Positions 1 to 12,275 of a DNA stretch of 64,000 bases are shown piece by piece; positions within the stretch are counted from its first letter, which is position 1; every line of letters starts with the position of its first letter. A model generated the notes under the pieces. That model made no database searches and was not told the DNA's origin. It saw only the letters and a program-made list of their open reading frames with translations. The translations under genes were made by a program, and so were the position numbers. Source of the stretch: Takakia lepidozioides (lineage: Eukaryota; Streptophyta; Takakiopsida; Takakiales; Takakiaceae); the NCBI GenBank assembly GCA_030704615.1, contig CM060731.1:72398756-72462755 (forward strand). Reading direction: 5' to 3'.

Positions 1-32
1 TTGTTTGGTTGTTTTGTGTATGTGTGATGTAG

Positions 33-2466
33 GCTGCAGAGGCAGGCAAGAGACAAGCTGAAGAAAAGGAGGAGGAGGCAAAACTGCTTGAGAAATCAGT
101 GGAGACGCTACAAAGTGCACTACGTGCATTGGAAGATCAAGTATGTTTACTTTGTCCACTCACTCTCCAAACCACACTCTACCTTTGCCTCTGAGAGCTG
201 ATATGTGGCTCAATTTTGGTCACATTTGGCAGCTGGACATTGTGAAAGAGGAAGCTGAACGAGAAAGACTGATGAGGGAGGATTTGGAAATGGACCTCGA
301 GGGCATGAAGAATCACATGTCTATGTTGCATGCTGTACGCAGTGCCACTGGTGCCCGTACTGCTAAAGGCTTCCAAGCAGCACAAACCACAGAGCTTGAG
401 TTACGAGGGTAGGCATTTTTACTCATTTATGAGAGAGGACTGATCATTTAGATCTTGTTGTTTCCATGGTGCACATGTTGTATGTCGTGTCCTGCAATAT
501 CACAGACTAAATCTTCCCTGCTTGTACTAAGCACTTTTGTCTTTGTGGATGGTTACAATAGGCGGCTGGAGGCTAAGGAGATGGAACTTGCACAGGTCCG
601 CCAGAAGCTCGACAAGTTCCACAGTGAAGTTGAACGCAAAGATGTCCAGGTCTGTTGCAGGATTGTTCACTGATCTAACTTAGTGAGTGGGCAAAGATGA
701 ATGCAAGTGCACTTTAGGAGTGAGGACCAGAAAGCTTTGTCATGGTAGAGGGATCGTTGGAGATAGCTGGGGTAGTGTATGCTAGCATGAGAAAGAAGAT
801 GGCACTTGAGAACTTTGGAATACTTGGCTGGATTATGGGTCCAAATTATAGCAGGATGCATTGATGGCTATCTGTCCTGGCAATGAGTAAGATACTGGTT
901 ATCTGTGAGACCGGGAGACTCTCTCTGTTGTTCAACACTTCTTGGGAGATGCTCTCTCTGATTCCTGGCCAAGCTTTACCTTTCGCTCGGGTCTTTTTGG
1001 CCTCCTGCTGACATAATTTTGTTTCCTGTTCTTTCTTTTCTATGGAATCACCTGTTCTCCCTTTAGTGAGGTCACATGCTGAAGGTTATTTACATACCTG
1101 CCAGAGGAATTGATGTTAGAAGTGGGGTGTATCTACCAAAAGGCATGACTGGATTTGGGGTACGAGTGCAGATTTCCATGCTGAAGACAAGACTAGTTGA
1201 GGCAGAGGGCATGACACAAGACGCAATGCAAGAACTGGAGAGTGTTAAACTGGATATCAGCAACTATGCTGTATGTGCCTCTATGTCATCACTACACTGT
1301 TTGGTTATTGTTTACTTTGTGTACTATATATCCTGCTTAACATCTTAGAGAATCCCTTGTTGGATAGTGCTTGTTGGGCACAGTTTCTTGTTTCCTTGGT
1401 TCTCGTCTCTCGCTTCCCTTCTTTTCTATATATGCGGTTTATGAATTGCACTGGGAGACCATTTAGCCGGTCTGTTTGTTCCTTTAACATGTCTGTTGCA
1501 ATCTTGTGATTTGTGGTGCAGTCACTGTTGAGTCAACAGCAAGTTCAGCAGATCTCTGAAAGAGCTCGTCAATTTGATGAGGTTCAAGAAAAGGTTGGTC
1601 TCTCAGTCTCCCTTTCAAAAACCATGTGTCCTACTTGCATAGTTTTTGACATGTTTACATGCCATATGCCTAACATAATTTGCCATATTCCAGGAAGAAG
1701 AGCTTTCGAACTTACGGACACAGCTCAACAAGGAACGTGAAAGGTGACTATCTCTGGACTCTCAGGACGTTTCAAATGCATAATTTCTCGCTATATTTTT
1801 CCCTATATTTTTCCCCTATTGAATAGGTGAGAGATGCTGGTGAATTAACCAATGCTGGCTATATATGCAGCTGGCTGCAGGAAATGAACCATAAGCAGGC
1901 TGAGATGGTAGTGGCTCGTGTTTTGTCCGAAAAGTTGCGGCTGAAAAACAAAACCCTTGCTGCAGAATTCAAAAAACTTAAGGTCTGCCCTGTACACAAT
2001 TATGTTTTCTGTTTCTCTTTGAGCTTTCGGCGGATGCTATAAAGAACCATTTCATTTGAGTTCATGTTTCCAAACCCTTGCTGTCATTTAGTTTGGCTCC
2101 ATTTTGGGGACTGGTGGCAGAGCACTTCTTGACTTACAGATTAGTTGTCTGCATTAAGGTTGATGTCGCAATGCTCTAGTGCTTGTCATTCTTACGCCAG
2201 TCCAAGTCCATCGGGTAAGAGTCACAAGACAGATCTTCTGTGCACAATTGCAGAGTACTTGACTGACATGTGTCGTGTTTACACTGCAGGCTGACCATGT
2301 TGGAAAGAGAAAAAGGCTAAAACAACTGGAGGAGCAGCTCAAACACCTGTCTGAGGACCAAAGGACTTCACTAGGAAGGGAGAGTGAAGATTTGGACAGT
2401 GAGATTCGACAAACACAGGTGCTCTTGGCACTCGTGAAAGATGAACTTGCGGAATATCGAGCCTAA
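33..2466 (+). CDS. KIN-12 class kinesin (phragmoplast-orienting type), C-terminal coiled-coil part
   Basis: Only the C-terminal tail is in the window; the motor domain lies to the left. Exons, with phases that all close: 33-140, 233-408, 562-649, 1172-1270, 1522-1593, 1694-1743, 1871-1982, 2290-2466 (TAA). The product is almost entirely charged coiled coil. The segments EEKEEEAKLLEKSVETL, DIVKEEAERERLMREDLEM and LVEAEGMTQDAMQELESVKL follow the order of the plant KIN-12 (POK1/POK2, PAKRP1-like) tail. Family knowledge: these plus-end kinesins act at the phragmoplast and cortical division zone during cytokinesis. The large intron at 650-1171 could hide a further small exon. The last exon ends in KDELAEYRA, shorter than the Arabidopsis POK2 tail as I remember it. 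Family call is firm; assignment to a particular KIN-12 subgroup is not. Confidence 0.85.
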
Positions 2467-4055
2467 GCTGTATGGGAGCAGCAACCTATTTCAACCCCCA
2501 CATTGAACCTGCAAGCAATTCTGCGATGGGAATTCGAGGTCTCCGTTTGAGAAGCTCCAGATGTAAAGCGAGAAAGAAGAGGAGGATGTTACGAATACTA
2601 ATCTCCTCTGTATGCATCAGATGGTGTGGGATGTGCTCCATGATAGGTTGGCGGACCTTGAGCTACGAGGACGTCTGAGAAACATGGTGGGAAGATGATT
2701 GACTCCACTGAAAGGTGAACTAGACTACCTGACATAATCTCTGCCCTAGACAAACTGAATTTCACTTGCCGCCCGCTGATGGTCACTTGAGGCATAATTC
2801 TGTTGATTCATTGTTTGTTCAGGAGACAATGGGGCAAAGGAGCATCAAATTCAGCTTCAACTTGTTTCTCATCTACCTGATACCAACTATTCTAGTTTAC
2901 TTCTGCTAAAACTTTAAGGTAGACATTGATCAATGTATTCAAGTAGTTACAGATGGCTCTTGGGAGAGACTCTTAGGCACTCAATCTATCATTGACCACA
3001 AATTTGTAAAATGTACAATATGAAATTAATGTAGAATTTGTTTTCTTTGGGCAAGGCTGCAGGATCCATCAGTGCTGTATGTTGTCTTCCTGATTTGACT
3101 TGTTGAATAAGAGCATTGTGTGGTATGGGTTTCTTGGAAATGCAAGTTCAGCAACCAATGGAAGATGTTGTCTATGTCAGGAAGACTGTTATGGTCCTTC
3201 TGCTACACCCGATCTTTATGCAAGACATCAAAATATAAATTGAACCAGAGAAAATAGTCGAGATGCAGTTGCTTGTTGTCAATCCAAAATTCCATATTCA
3301 TAATAAGAATAAATTGTGATGAGGGTGCTGCCTGCTTGTACTTTAGTTCTTATTAGTTATTACATTCTTACATTCAATTCCACGCACAGATCCATTAGGG
3401 AAAAATCCTTACCTCGTGTTCATCATCTTACAGACGCGTTCTCAAACTTAATTTGTTTAGCAGTTGTCACTTGAGCCTGTTACAACACTATCCATACGTA
3501 CCACATGGTCACACCATCTGTATAGATGATATACTTGTTAGACTTTGCCTCAGATAATCTAAAATACAAATGAAGTGTGGAGATAATAATATACTGTTGA
3601 ATATTTGTAGTAGATTTTGGGAAGAGTCCAATGCCCTGTGGTAGGAGGTTAGTTATTGCACCCATATTCGTCAGCATAAGTTGTTAATAATGACACCATT
3701 GTGGGTGTCCTTCCTGTGTATGTGAATCCCTATCCCTGGATCATACACATCATGGTTGTTTCAGACAAAAGAAGTGCTAGGTAGACCAGAGATTCGATAA
3801 CGTGACACTGTAGCAAGTTGATTGAATCCAGTACAAGCAAAGCATGCCTTGGTTTTTCTCCTTCATGGAAATCCCTGAATTTTTTTGGAAAAGCCCATGG
3901 GGAGAGTATCTGGACAGGTTGCAATAGCAAGGCACGCTTCAACTACCCAGCCACATTTTCTCTTACCCACCCACCTTAAAACTACTCTGGTTACCACACA
4001 GGCTGAGGTTAGCCCAACGAACTACACACATGCAGAAGTAACTGGACTGTTGTCC
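2467..4055. other. Convergent intergenic spacer, KIN-12 3' flank to DUF4057 3' flank
   Basis: No exon of either neighbour and no protein I recognise. It holds the 3' untranslated regions of two converging genes. An AATAAA lies at 3308-3313 but is too far from the kinesin stop to assign with confidence. Confidence 0.5.
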
Positions 4056-7000
4056 CTACACAAGAACAATGCTGCTTCCGCCTCCAGGTGGCTTTCTTAC
4101 GCCACCAATGGAGTTTCGTCCTGCAGGCTTATCATCCTTGAAGATGTTACTGCCATGCATTTCTCTCAGCTTGGCCTCACTAAGTTGGTGATGGAGATTC
4201 TTCTCTGAGATATCTTCGTGGAAGATGTCATGTCCTGAGAGGTCTGCAATTTTCTGATTATGCGCCTTGCGGCCAAATCCTTCAGGATCATGACCTTTCA
4301 GACCTCCATAAGAAACTTGACAGCGCCCTCCTGCAGGCTGCAACATCCGTAGAAAGGATCACAGTGAAAAAATCAGGATCCAGTGACCTGAAAAGGGATC
4401 ATCACAACGTACACCAGCTTGACCAGGCAGTAACAGTTGAAGCTCACACCTAGCTTTAGATAAACTGAGCCTTCAAATTCAAATCTGGATTACTATCTCT
4501 TGGTCATATGGCTAGCTCTTTACAGACATATCTTTTTTACAGTGGCATTGTGTCAGACTGCCTCCATTTCTCTAAATCAATCTAAGAGCAGCAGGTGGTT
4601 GCACCTTTGCTCCTGTTGCTGGGCTATCCTACTCAATAAGTATGTTCTCTAGCATAGCATGCCTTGTCCCTTTCTTGGTGCACCCTTTGACCAAAATAGG
4701 TGCACCTTGATTGGTAGTGTGCACCATGCAAGGTGATCTTCCCCATCAGTATGAAAAGGCCGTGAAAGAATATACTATAACAGCTTCTGTCAAATGCTTG
4801 ATCACACTTCCTGCCCACTCCCTCTGCCCCTCTGGTGTAGAGAAATAAATTGGCATGTCTCTTTCTCACAAATGCTTAGGTCAAGCATGGAATTTCCAGC
4901 ATACGCAAGCACTACAGACTTGATGATCCTGGCAGTCCTGGGCAATCAAGGATTGAAAGCATAGGCAACAGCTCTCAAGCAAGCACTAGAGAAATCTATT
5001 TTACTGACATTGGAGACTTTAACAGACGTATCGACACTGAAGATTATTTTGTTCTTCCCTCACCTCCAGAGACCGAGGGGATTCTGGAGGTGGGGTCCCA
5101 AAGATATTGCTGCCGACCAGCTCCTTGGCTTTGGCATGCGAGGAACACCGCCGTGCATTGAGGTCGTCAACAGTCTCCACTGTCCCACTCAGCTCCCTCT
5201 GTTTTGCTACCTCAGTAAGAGTGACTGGCTTTTTTGCTGGTACACATGGTTGTCCACCAAGTTGAAAGTGGCTTGCTCCTCCATCTGGCTGGAATTTATG
5301 ACAGGCCAAGCATCCATATATCAGGTCTCCACCTCTCAGATAATGATTGATCTGATATCAGATATCCAGAAAGAAGGACCATTCTACATCTTCAGCCTCA
5401 AAAAAGCAGAAGATGATCATTAAAGCCATTTGAAGTACCGCTGCGCAGGAGTACATCCCCACTATTTGACTAATATTATTATGAACATGTTCTATCAGTT
5501 AGGCTGTTGAGATCACTACTAGTCTACAACGTTTGGCTTGTACAAAGCTAGTTCTGCCATTACATACGACTGTCAGATCAGTATGCACTAGAACCAGCTT
5601 AGTACTGTTATGTACATTTCCCACGGCCAAAACTTGCAGGATACCTACAACCTTGGCTTTTAATAGGCTACATAGGTACAGACTACAGACATTTCGATGC
5701 AGCTCTTGTGGAGGCACTTTCTGCTCTTCAGGCTGCTCCCTAGTCACTCTTGGCCAAAGTAGAGGTGAAAGGCAAGGAGAAGGACAGGCTTCAAATATGT
5801 TGCTGCCTGTGAGTTCCTTAGCTTTGGCAACTGAGATATTCCTCCTCATCTGTTGTACATCCATGACATCTCCTGACCCTCACTTTTGTCAGTTCAACTT
5901 CAACTCACTTCTTCTCAGTGGATTAGAGTCTTTCACAAATGTATTTGCTAGAAATTTGTAACACACAATGGACATCTTGTGTTCCTCACTGTGGCTACTT
6001 CTTTGTAAAATAGTAAACAGTTACACATTTTTAGTGTTGCGAAAGAACTGTGTGCATTCATTAGACCCTACCATTGAACCAAACCTTACCCAGCTTGTAT
6101 CTGACTGCAGGACAATTCTGTGAGACTTATGGGACCCTATGCCTTACAGTTAAGGGCCCACTAGCAATCCTCCACGGAAGGTCTTAATGGGTGGACGATC
6201 CCCCTGATGGACTCCGATACTTCATCAATAACATGTTGTCGACCCTGTTCTAACAAATTCAATAACTTTCCCTAGCTCCCGGAGGTGTATCCCGATTACT
6301 ATTTCATATCTATTTCACAATAACATTCAATAGCAAGACAAATGTATACAGCATTCTCATCAATGTATTGCCACCTTTTGTAAGTAGGAGATCTACTTAT
6401 TTTAGCAGAAGAAATATTCGACATGCTCACCTGGTGGCAAGGAACAGTCAATTTGTCAGCAGTAGCATCCCTGCCATCATTCGAATCTCCATCAAAGATA
6501 CCACTACCAATCATCTCTCGTCTCTTCTGAGCTGACAATCTCCTGTCATTGGGAAGGAACAGCTGTTTGAAGATGAAACAGGTTACCATATGTGATAACA
6601 GGATCACTTGCATCAGCCCTCGTAAAAACATGGTGAAACTTGTGTACAAAGAACAGTTGCACTACAGTTCTTGCATGAAATTTTTGCAGAGAAAAATACA
6701 GCTTGGTAGCTGGACAACCAAGCTAAGCCCACTGATTTGGTTTTGGGACTAGGTAGTTCTTGGTTAGAGTTTCATTTTGAACTAAGTGTCAAGGCCATAT
6801 TGAAAGGTACCGCTTGAGCAAGGATGCAGCTTCTTCAGCTGACTGTTGCTCCCCAAATTTTATTGTGCTGAGTCCTCTTGCAGGCTGTACCCCATTAAAC
6901 AAGCCCTAAGTGAGCAAACCACCGATAGAGCTACCTAATCTCTAGAGTCTGCCATCTAATGCCTCATAATCCTGGGAGAGACAATTACACAAGGACACTG

Positions 7001-7851
7001 ACATCAGTCACTAAAATTCGCAAATTAAGGTCCAAATCTTATTGTCTCCTTTCCAGCTCCAGTGCAACCACAAATGTTTTCCCCTTCAGTACCCACAAAG
7101 TTAGGTGACGGACCTTCACCAGACAACTCTACCATCTGCAGAAGCATGCCAAGAGGGCTTCACTCACAAAGACTCTAGAGAGTTCAATCTCATGTCAAGC
7201 TTTAAGATGAATCAATTTTCATAAGGTTGCACTAGCGAGGTTGGGCTGCAGAATGGAGGGCTGCATAATGGACCAGGATCCCTTACAGATGTCCAGGTTG
7301 CTAGTATGCAGGCAACCCACGTGAGCACACCCTGTTTTTGCTGAGAGAAAAGGAATTAGTTTATAGCCGGACCCTAGTATACGGTTTCAAAATGCTGCCC
7401 AGTGAACAAGAATACTCACTGTCTCTCCAAGCGCTTACTCTTTTATTATCATCAGCTCTAAACCTTTCAATGTGGAGTGCCCTTCCCGATGAGTAACCTC
7501 CTAAGCTTTCTTTCCTGCATCATTTTTCCTTCATTACTCTCTTAGTTTCTTTCTTTCTTTGCTCCTGTTTTGTTTACCAGTCATACCCAAAATCCATGAA
7601 CTTTTCCATCTTTCTTAAGTCCTCATCTTCGTTGTGTTCCCTCTGCTGCGTACCTTCATGCGCATGGTGGGGCGGCCATTGGGGTTGTCACAGACACTGT
7701 GATGGGCGGCGGCAACGAAGGCCCTACTACTATTGAGGGCAGAGTGACGCACTGGGCAAGGAGAGCGAGGGATATCTGGGCTTTCTGGCCAAGTAAGGAG
7801 GTCAAATGTGCTAGCTACTCGAGGTGGCGTGGAGTCCCTCTTGTCACACAT
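4056..7851 (-). CDS. DUF4057 family protein (plant Jupiter/HN1-like)
   Basis: Start ATG at 7851 gives MCDKRDSTPPRVASTFDLL, matching the family's N-terminal ...STADLLxWSE motif. Exons in coding order: 7851-7654, 6884-6811, 6542-6431, one at about 5890-5652, 5288-5064, 4337-4056. The protein is built from repeats of a P-x-G-G...FG stretch followed by a K-x-x-E-[IL]-x-G-[SH]-x-IF motif (REMIGSGIF, KELTGSNIF, KELVGSNIF, IADLSGHDIF, REMHGSNIF), and ends GGVRKPPGGGSSIVLV as in Arabidopsis members. The PPGG and SNIFG motifs also resemble animal Jupiter/HN1 microtubule-associated proteins; a cytoskeletal role is inference. The exon near 5.8 kb appears to duplicate part of the exon at 5288-5064 and lacks its own PxGG start; its 5' splice border did not resolve in phase, so it may be alternative or decayed. 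Confidence 0.85.
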
Positions 7852-10800
7852 TGCTTTGGGCTGTCAAAACTAACGTCTAGTTGCTCAGATATCACAGGAT
7901 CTGTGTTATCTCGACAGGCCTGATAGAGTGACAGACGGAGGTGTGTTGTGTAAATTATTTCGTCTCTACATTCTCTTAACACAAAACTCAGAAGCGAACG
8001 CTACTTGTTTCCTCGATGCCTTCAGATCCCAGAATTCTAGAAAAAATATCTGAAATTGAAACGTCAACTCAACTCGTTCTAGCTTCGAAGAGCTTCAATT
8101 AGATAAATATCACTACACTTGTCAAACACATAATTACAACCGAGCTGCTCAACGCCAGACTCCAACAGTTTCTCCAACTACAACCCATCAACCAGTCTCC
8201 ATCCCCTTTCTATGAACTCCAACCTCTCTTCACTCGCAACAACCGCCGAACCTCTTCTGCTGAACAGCAGACATGCATCTGCTTCCCAGCAGCAAACGAC
8301 AAGTTAACAGACCATTAAAACAGAGCAGAATAAGACAAAATGGGTCCCAGGACATTCCGCAGAAAATGCGGCGCAGCAGCAGCCATGATTGCAAACAGCG
8401 ATTGATCGAATGCCTCAGACCGATCGAGAGATGCAGAGAGACACCGACTCGTGAGGACGCGGGCCCTGTCACACCGTCCCTTCGTACCTTTGCTCGCCCG
8501 TTCGTCCAGCACCGCCTAACCACCTCGGTTAGTTACAAAGCGCCCTGTTAGCAGCTGTAAGTAGTTGTGTGCGATTAGTTGGTTAGTCCCTTTCAGTAGG
8601 TGGACAAGGGCAGCAGTCAATCTCGCCGGTCGCTGTTAGTTAGTGCGTTGGTTGGCAGGTAGCTGGCGTATGGTGATGTGCACTGAGGTTTACAGCTGCT
8701 CATCTTCTCTTCTCTGGATTGCTAGTCTGGCTTTGTAATCTTTGTTTTGTCGGTACAGCAATTTGCATGGACATTATGTGCTTCATCTCTCTCCTGTCGT
8801 GGTGTAGTTGGGCACTTGTGATTTCACACTGATTAGGCAGATTACTGATGCTTGTTAAGCCATGATGTGGTGTAGCGGTGCTAGGCGTGAAGGCCGAGTG
8901 ATCTACCCTGCATCTCATCCTTTGCAAGCTCAAGCATCCTTTTAAAAGTCTAGCTTCAGAGGTAAACGAGCAGTAGTTTTGCCTGCTCTCATCTCTATGC
9001 TCATTGATTTTGTTAGAGTTAAAGCAATTCTGCTGGTCATCGCTTGGAGCTCTTTGATCATTCTTGCCCCTATCTGCCTACTCATTCAGGAGGGGCATGC
9101 TGCATGTGTGATGCTGTACTGGAAAAAGTGACTGCCATGTGATTATTGTGATTATTGTGGTTTGCCAGCATGGAAAGCTCTCAATAGCTGCTTGGAGATA
9201 AATGTGGAACTCTGCAGTCATACTCAGAAGCATTGAGCAATGAGTAGGCTGCTCTCCTCCCTTTAATTTGTACAGTTGGATAGAGCTCAATTTAAAGGTG
9301 TGATGAAAACGGAAAGATATGTTTCGTACCATGCCCTTGCCCATATTTTGCTCGGACCTCGCAGGCCAAGGAGGTGGTGGTTTACTCACAAAAACGTTGC
9401 CATACTCAGTCTCCATTGAGAGAGCAACGATGGAGGGATGAAGGTAGCAGTGCTTCATTTCACAACAATACGTCATCACTTCTGTTATTCACCCTTCAGC
9501 AGCTCTGCAAGGGGTTCTCTTGCCACCCACCCTTATGCCCAAAAGCTCAAAAACGATAGGATGTTCTTCACTCAGAGTACTCCATTATTTAACTTCTCTT
9601 CCACCTGCATTCCTTCTCACTTCAAACACAAACACCAGAGTTTATCGTTCACTCACTGGGTCGAGAAGGACACTGTACTTTTCTCAATTAATCCTTGATT
9701 TCATGTTTTCTGAAAGCATTTCAAAGAGAGGAAGGGAGGCATAACAGGAGAGGATGCCTCTGTGCGTGAAGAGACCAATAACACCCATTGGCGACAAGTG
9801 CTCGACGGACAAGAGATTCTAGCTATCAGCAAACCATTCACAACAAGTAAAAGATGCCTGTCCATCTTGGTTGAACTTCACATGCAATCACTCATCACCA
9901 CTGTCTGTCTCTATGCCCTTGCTTGCAACATCTATGAAAATGTTCACTCAAATTGTAACCAGTACCTATCAGAAAGCCTTCTTAGGTCCTGGCGGTAATA
10001 AACCTCCGGGACTCCCCTAGCCCATCACAAAATGAGATCACCCTGCATATCGACAGTCCATAACCCGTCTCGCAGTTTTGTGGGCCACCGCCCCTCGGCC
10101 TCGAAATAGCGTGATAAATTTTAAAAGTGCCGAATCTGTGATCCTGGTAAGATTCATTTGCCGCCCATTAATAGTTGCAGCCCTCACGGAAGTTGAGACT
10201 CGAGATATCTCATCTCCTGGCACTGTAACCAATCCTCAAGAGCTGCACGTCAGAGAAGGCAAGTAGACACAAACACCTAGAACGTCACTGTTGCTTACCT
10301 CATTCTGAACTCGCCAAGTAAAAACCACAATATGCACCGTGAAAAGCACCGAGAAAATCACTCAACTTCTTCCAGACGACTACTCATTGCCATGCTCAAC
10401 TCTTGTTCACGTCATAGCTGCACAATATCCCACTGACAAATCAACGAATTGTGATAGTGACTTGCGAAGTGAACATGCCACTTGGTGTTACGGCTCAACG
10501 TAGGCAAGTAGAGGAGAGCAGTTCAAGGGCCCCTTGGAAAATTAGTTCTTTCGTCACCATAATTGTTGCCACAGACCTAGAAAGCATTGTTGCAAAACGT
10601 AGCCCGCAGAGGTGACCCCGATTGTCCGAACAGATAGCAGAAGTGTCTCTTCCATATCAAACCACGAACTGCGTTTCTGGGCAGGCAACAAGATCGACCA
10701 TCACGCCTCCATCATCACACAAACCACATTCTCACAGCCCCAATTCCAGGTCTTCTTGGCAGCCGGACTCTTCACATACAATCAGAGCTGCTCATTCGCT

Positions 10801-11483
10801 AAGAGACACGTGATGCTCCCCATCCATCGCCATAGCTCGTCTGCTCTGCACCTCTTCCTCTTGCATCTCCTTCTTCCTACTAAACTCACTAATTAGTCAC
10901 TAACCACTGGCTCAGTATCCACTAGTTACTTGTACTTAGTGGTAACTGTCTACAGTTAAGGGATTGGATTACTAAACTGGACGAAAAGACTAGATTCCAA
11001 TACCGTCAGATCCTCAAATTACGTGATCCTAGCCGTTCGTAGAAAAGGGTGGAATAGCTATGCAAGGGGAAGTAGCGTCTCCCTCCTCTGTTACTCGTTT
11101 CTGGAGGAGCCTTTATCTATTATACTTGAAGGCGGATGCTGTGTGATGCCTGCAGATCACAGTTTTGTGTCCTCGGGAGCGTTGTTGTGGAGATGGGTTT
11201 CTGACGATTTCAGTAGGACAAGATGTTTGAGGGATTTTTAGCGATGCTGGGCCGTATCCAGAGCCGAATTCGGTTTTCGTGAATTGCGGCCACATCTGGA
11301 AGAGAGAGAGGGCTGCCAAGGGAGGGATGGCGGGGAGCAGGTGCTGATAAATGCGGATTCATGGTTGTTTTTCTCTTACAGGGAGTGTATGTCACAGGGG
11401 GTCTTGACCTAATGTGCAAAGCTTTGGAAGTGCTGAGTTTGGGGGTTGGAAAGATGTTACCTTGATAGGGTCTCAGATCGGGG
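7852..11483. other. Divergent intergenic region between DUF4057 and FRA10AC1 genes
   Basis: About 3.6 kb between two divergently transcribed genes. Both 5' untranslated regions and promoters must lie here. Short open frames occur at 8230-8551, 9078-9479 and 10612-10896, but none resembles a known family or shows plausible exon structure. A GTTAGT-like motif recurs at about 8525-8660. I see no transposon ends and no RNA gene. Confidence 0.4.
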
Positions 11484-12275
11484 ATGGCATCGTTCTCTGC
11501 GTTGAAGGCGGATGTGTTTGGTCGGGAGCAGCGGCGGCAGCATTATGGAGACACGCTGCTGGGTCTGAATGCATACGAGAGGCACAAGAAATTTATGCAG
11601 GACTATGCTTGTTATTACGGGACAGCTGAGGCTCAAAGGGGTCTAAAATTGCCTATCAAAACTGATCACGACACCCTGCGGGAAACCTACAGGTTCATTC
11701 GGACCGAGGAAGATGACTCTGAGAGAACGTGGGAGCAGCGGCTGGCCAAACGGTATCATGACAAGCTGTTCAAAGAGTATTGCATTGCTGATATGTCACG
11801 TTACAGAGAGAGCAGGATTGGCCTGAGGTGGCGAACAGAAAAGGAAGTTGTGAGCGGGAAAGGTCAGTTCGAGTGTGGAAATAAAGAGTGCAAGGCCACA
11901 GAAGGCCTTCGCAGCTACGAAGTTAATTTCGCGTACACCGAGGCAGGTGAGAGCAAACAGGCCCTTGTGAAATTGCGGGTGTGCCCCAAGTGTGCTTACA
12001 AATTAAATTACAGGAAGGAGAAAGAGCTGGAACGGAAGTTAAGAAAGGAATCCAGGCAGGCAAGGAAACGAAAACGAAAGTCGCGAGAGGTAAGTCCGCA
12101 ACAATCAAGTGAATCAGAGGAGGAAGATAGCTCCGACTCTGCTAAGAGCTGGGAGGAGGAGCCACGTTTTAAGAAAAAGAGCTCCAGAGAAAGAGGGTCC
12201 CATACTCAACCAGTGGAAGAAATTGAAGGCAAGGAAGCAGAATTTGAGCCTTTTTTTCAAGGGATGTTCCTGTAA
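11484..12275 (+). CDS. FRA10AC1: FRA10AC1 homologue (spliceosome-associated protein)
   Basis: A single uninterrupted 263-residue frame from ATG 11484. Central segments match the FRA10AC1 core: RTWEQRLAKRYHDKLFKEYC, IADMSRYRESRIGLRWR, EVVSGKGQFECGN and LVKLRVCPKCAYKLNYRKEK. Four cysteines in CGNKEC (about residues 131-136) and CPKC (about 168-171) suggest a zinc-binding pair, as in the family. The C-terminal third is basic and then Ser/Glu-rich (KRKRKSREVS, SESEEEDSSDS), probably a nuclear-localisation and disordered region, and ends FEPFFQGMFL. Family knowledge: a nuclear protein associated with late spliceosomes. Being intronless while all its neighbours are split is notable, but the frame is complete and the divergent promoter side is long, so I see no sign of a dead retrocopy (no poly-A tract follows directly). 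Confidence 0.93.
   Translation: MASFSALKADVFGREQRRQHYGDTLLGLNAYERHKKFMQDYACYYGTAEAQRGLKLPIKTDHDTLRETYRFIRTEEDDSERTWEQRLAKRYHDKLFKEYCIADMSRYRESRIGLRWRTEKEVVSGKGQFECGNKECKATEGLRSYEVNFAYTEAGESKQALVKLRVCPKCAYKLNYRKEKELERKLRKESRQARKRKRKSREVSPQQSSESEEEDSSDSAKSWEEEPRFKKKSSRERGSHTQPVEEIEGKEAEFEPFFQGMFL

Noticed and set aside
8230-8551. Overlapping open frames on both strands in a GC-richer patch
   Set aside because: Opposed frames of similar length without homology or splice structure are expected by chance in such composition.
9078-9479. 133-residue minus-strand frame
   Set aside because: No ATG-proximal context, domain or neighbour supports it; length is within chance range.
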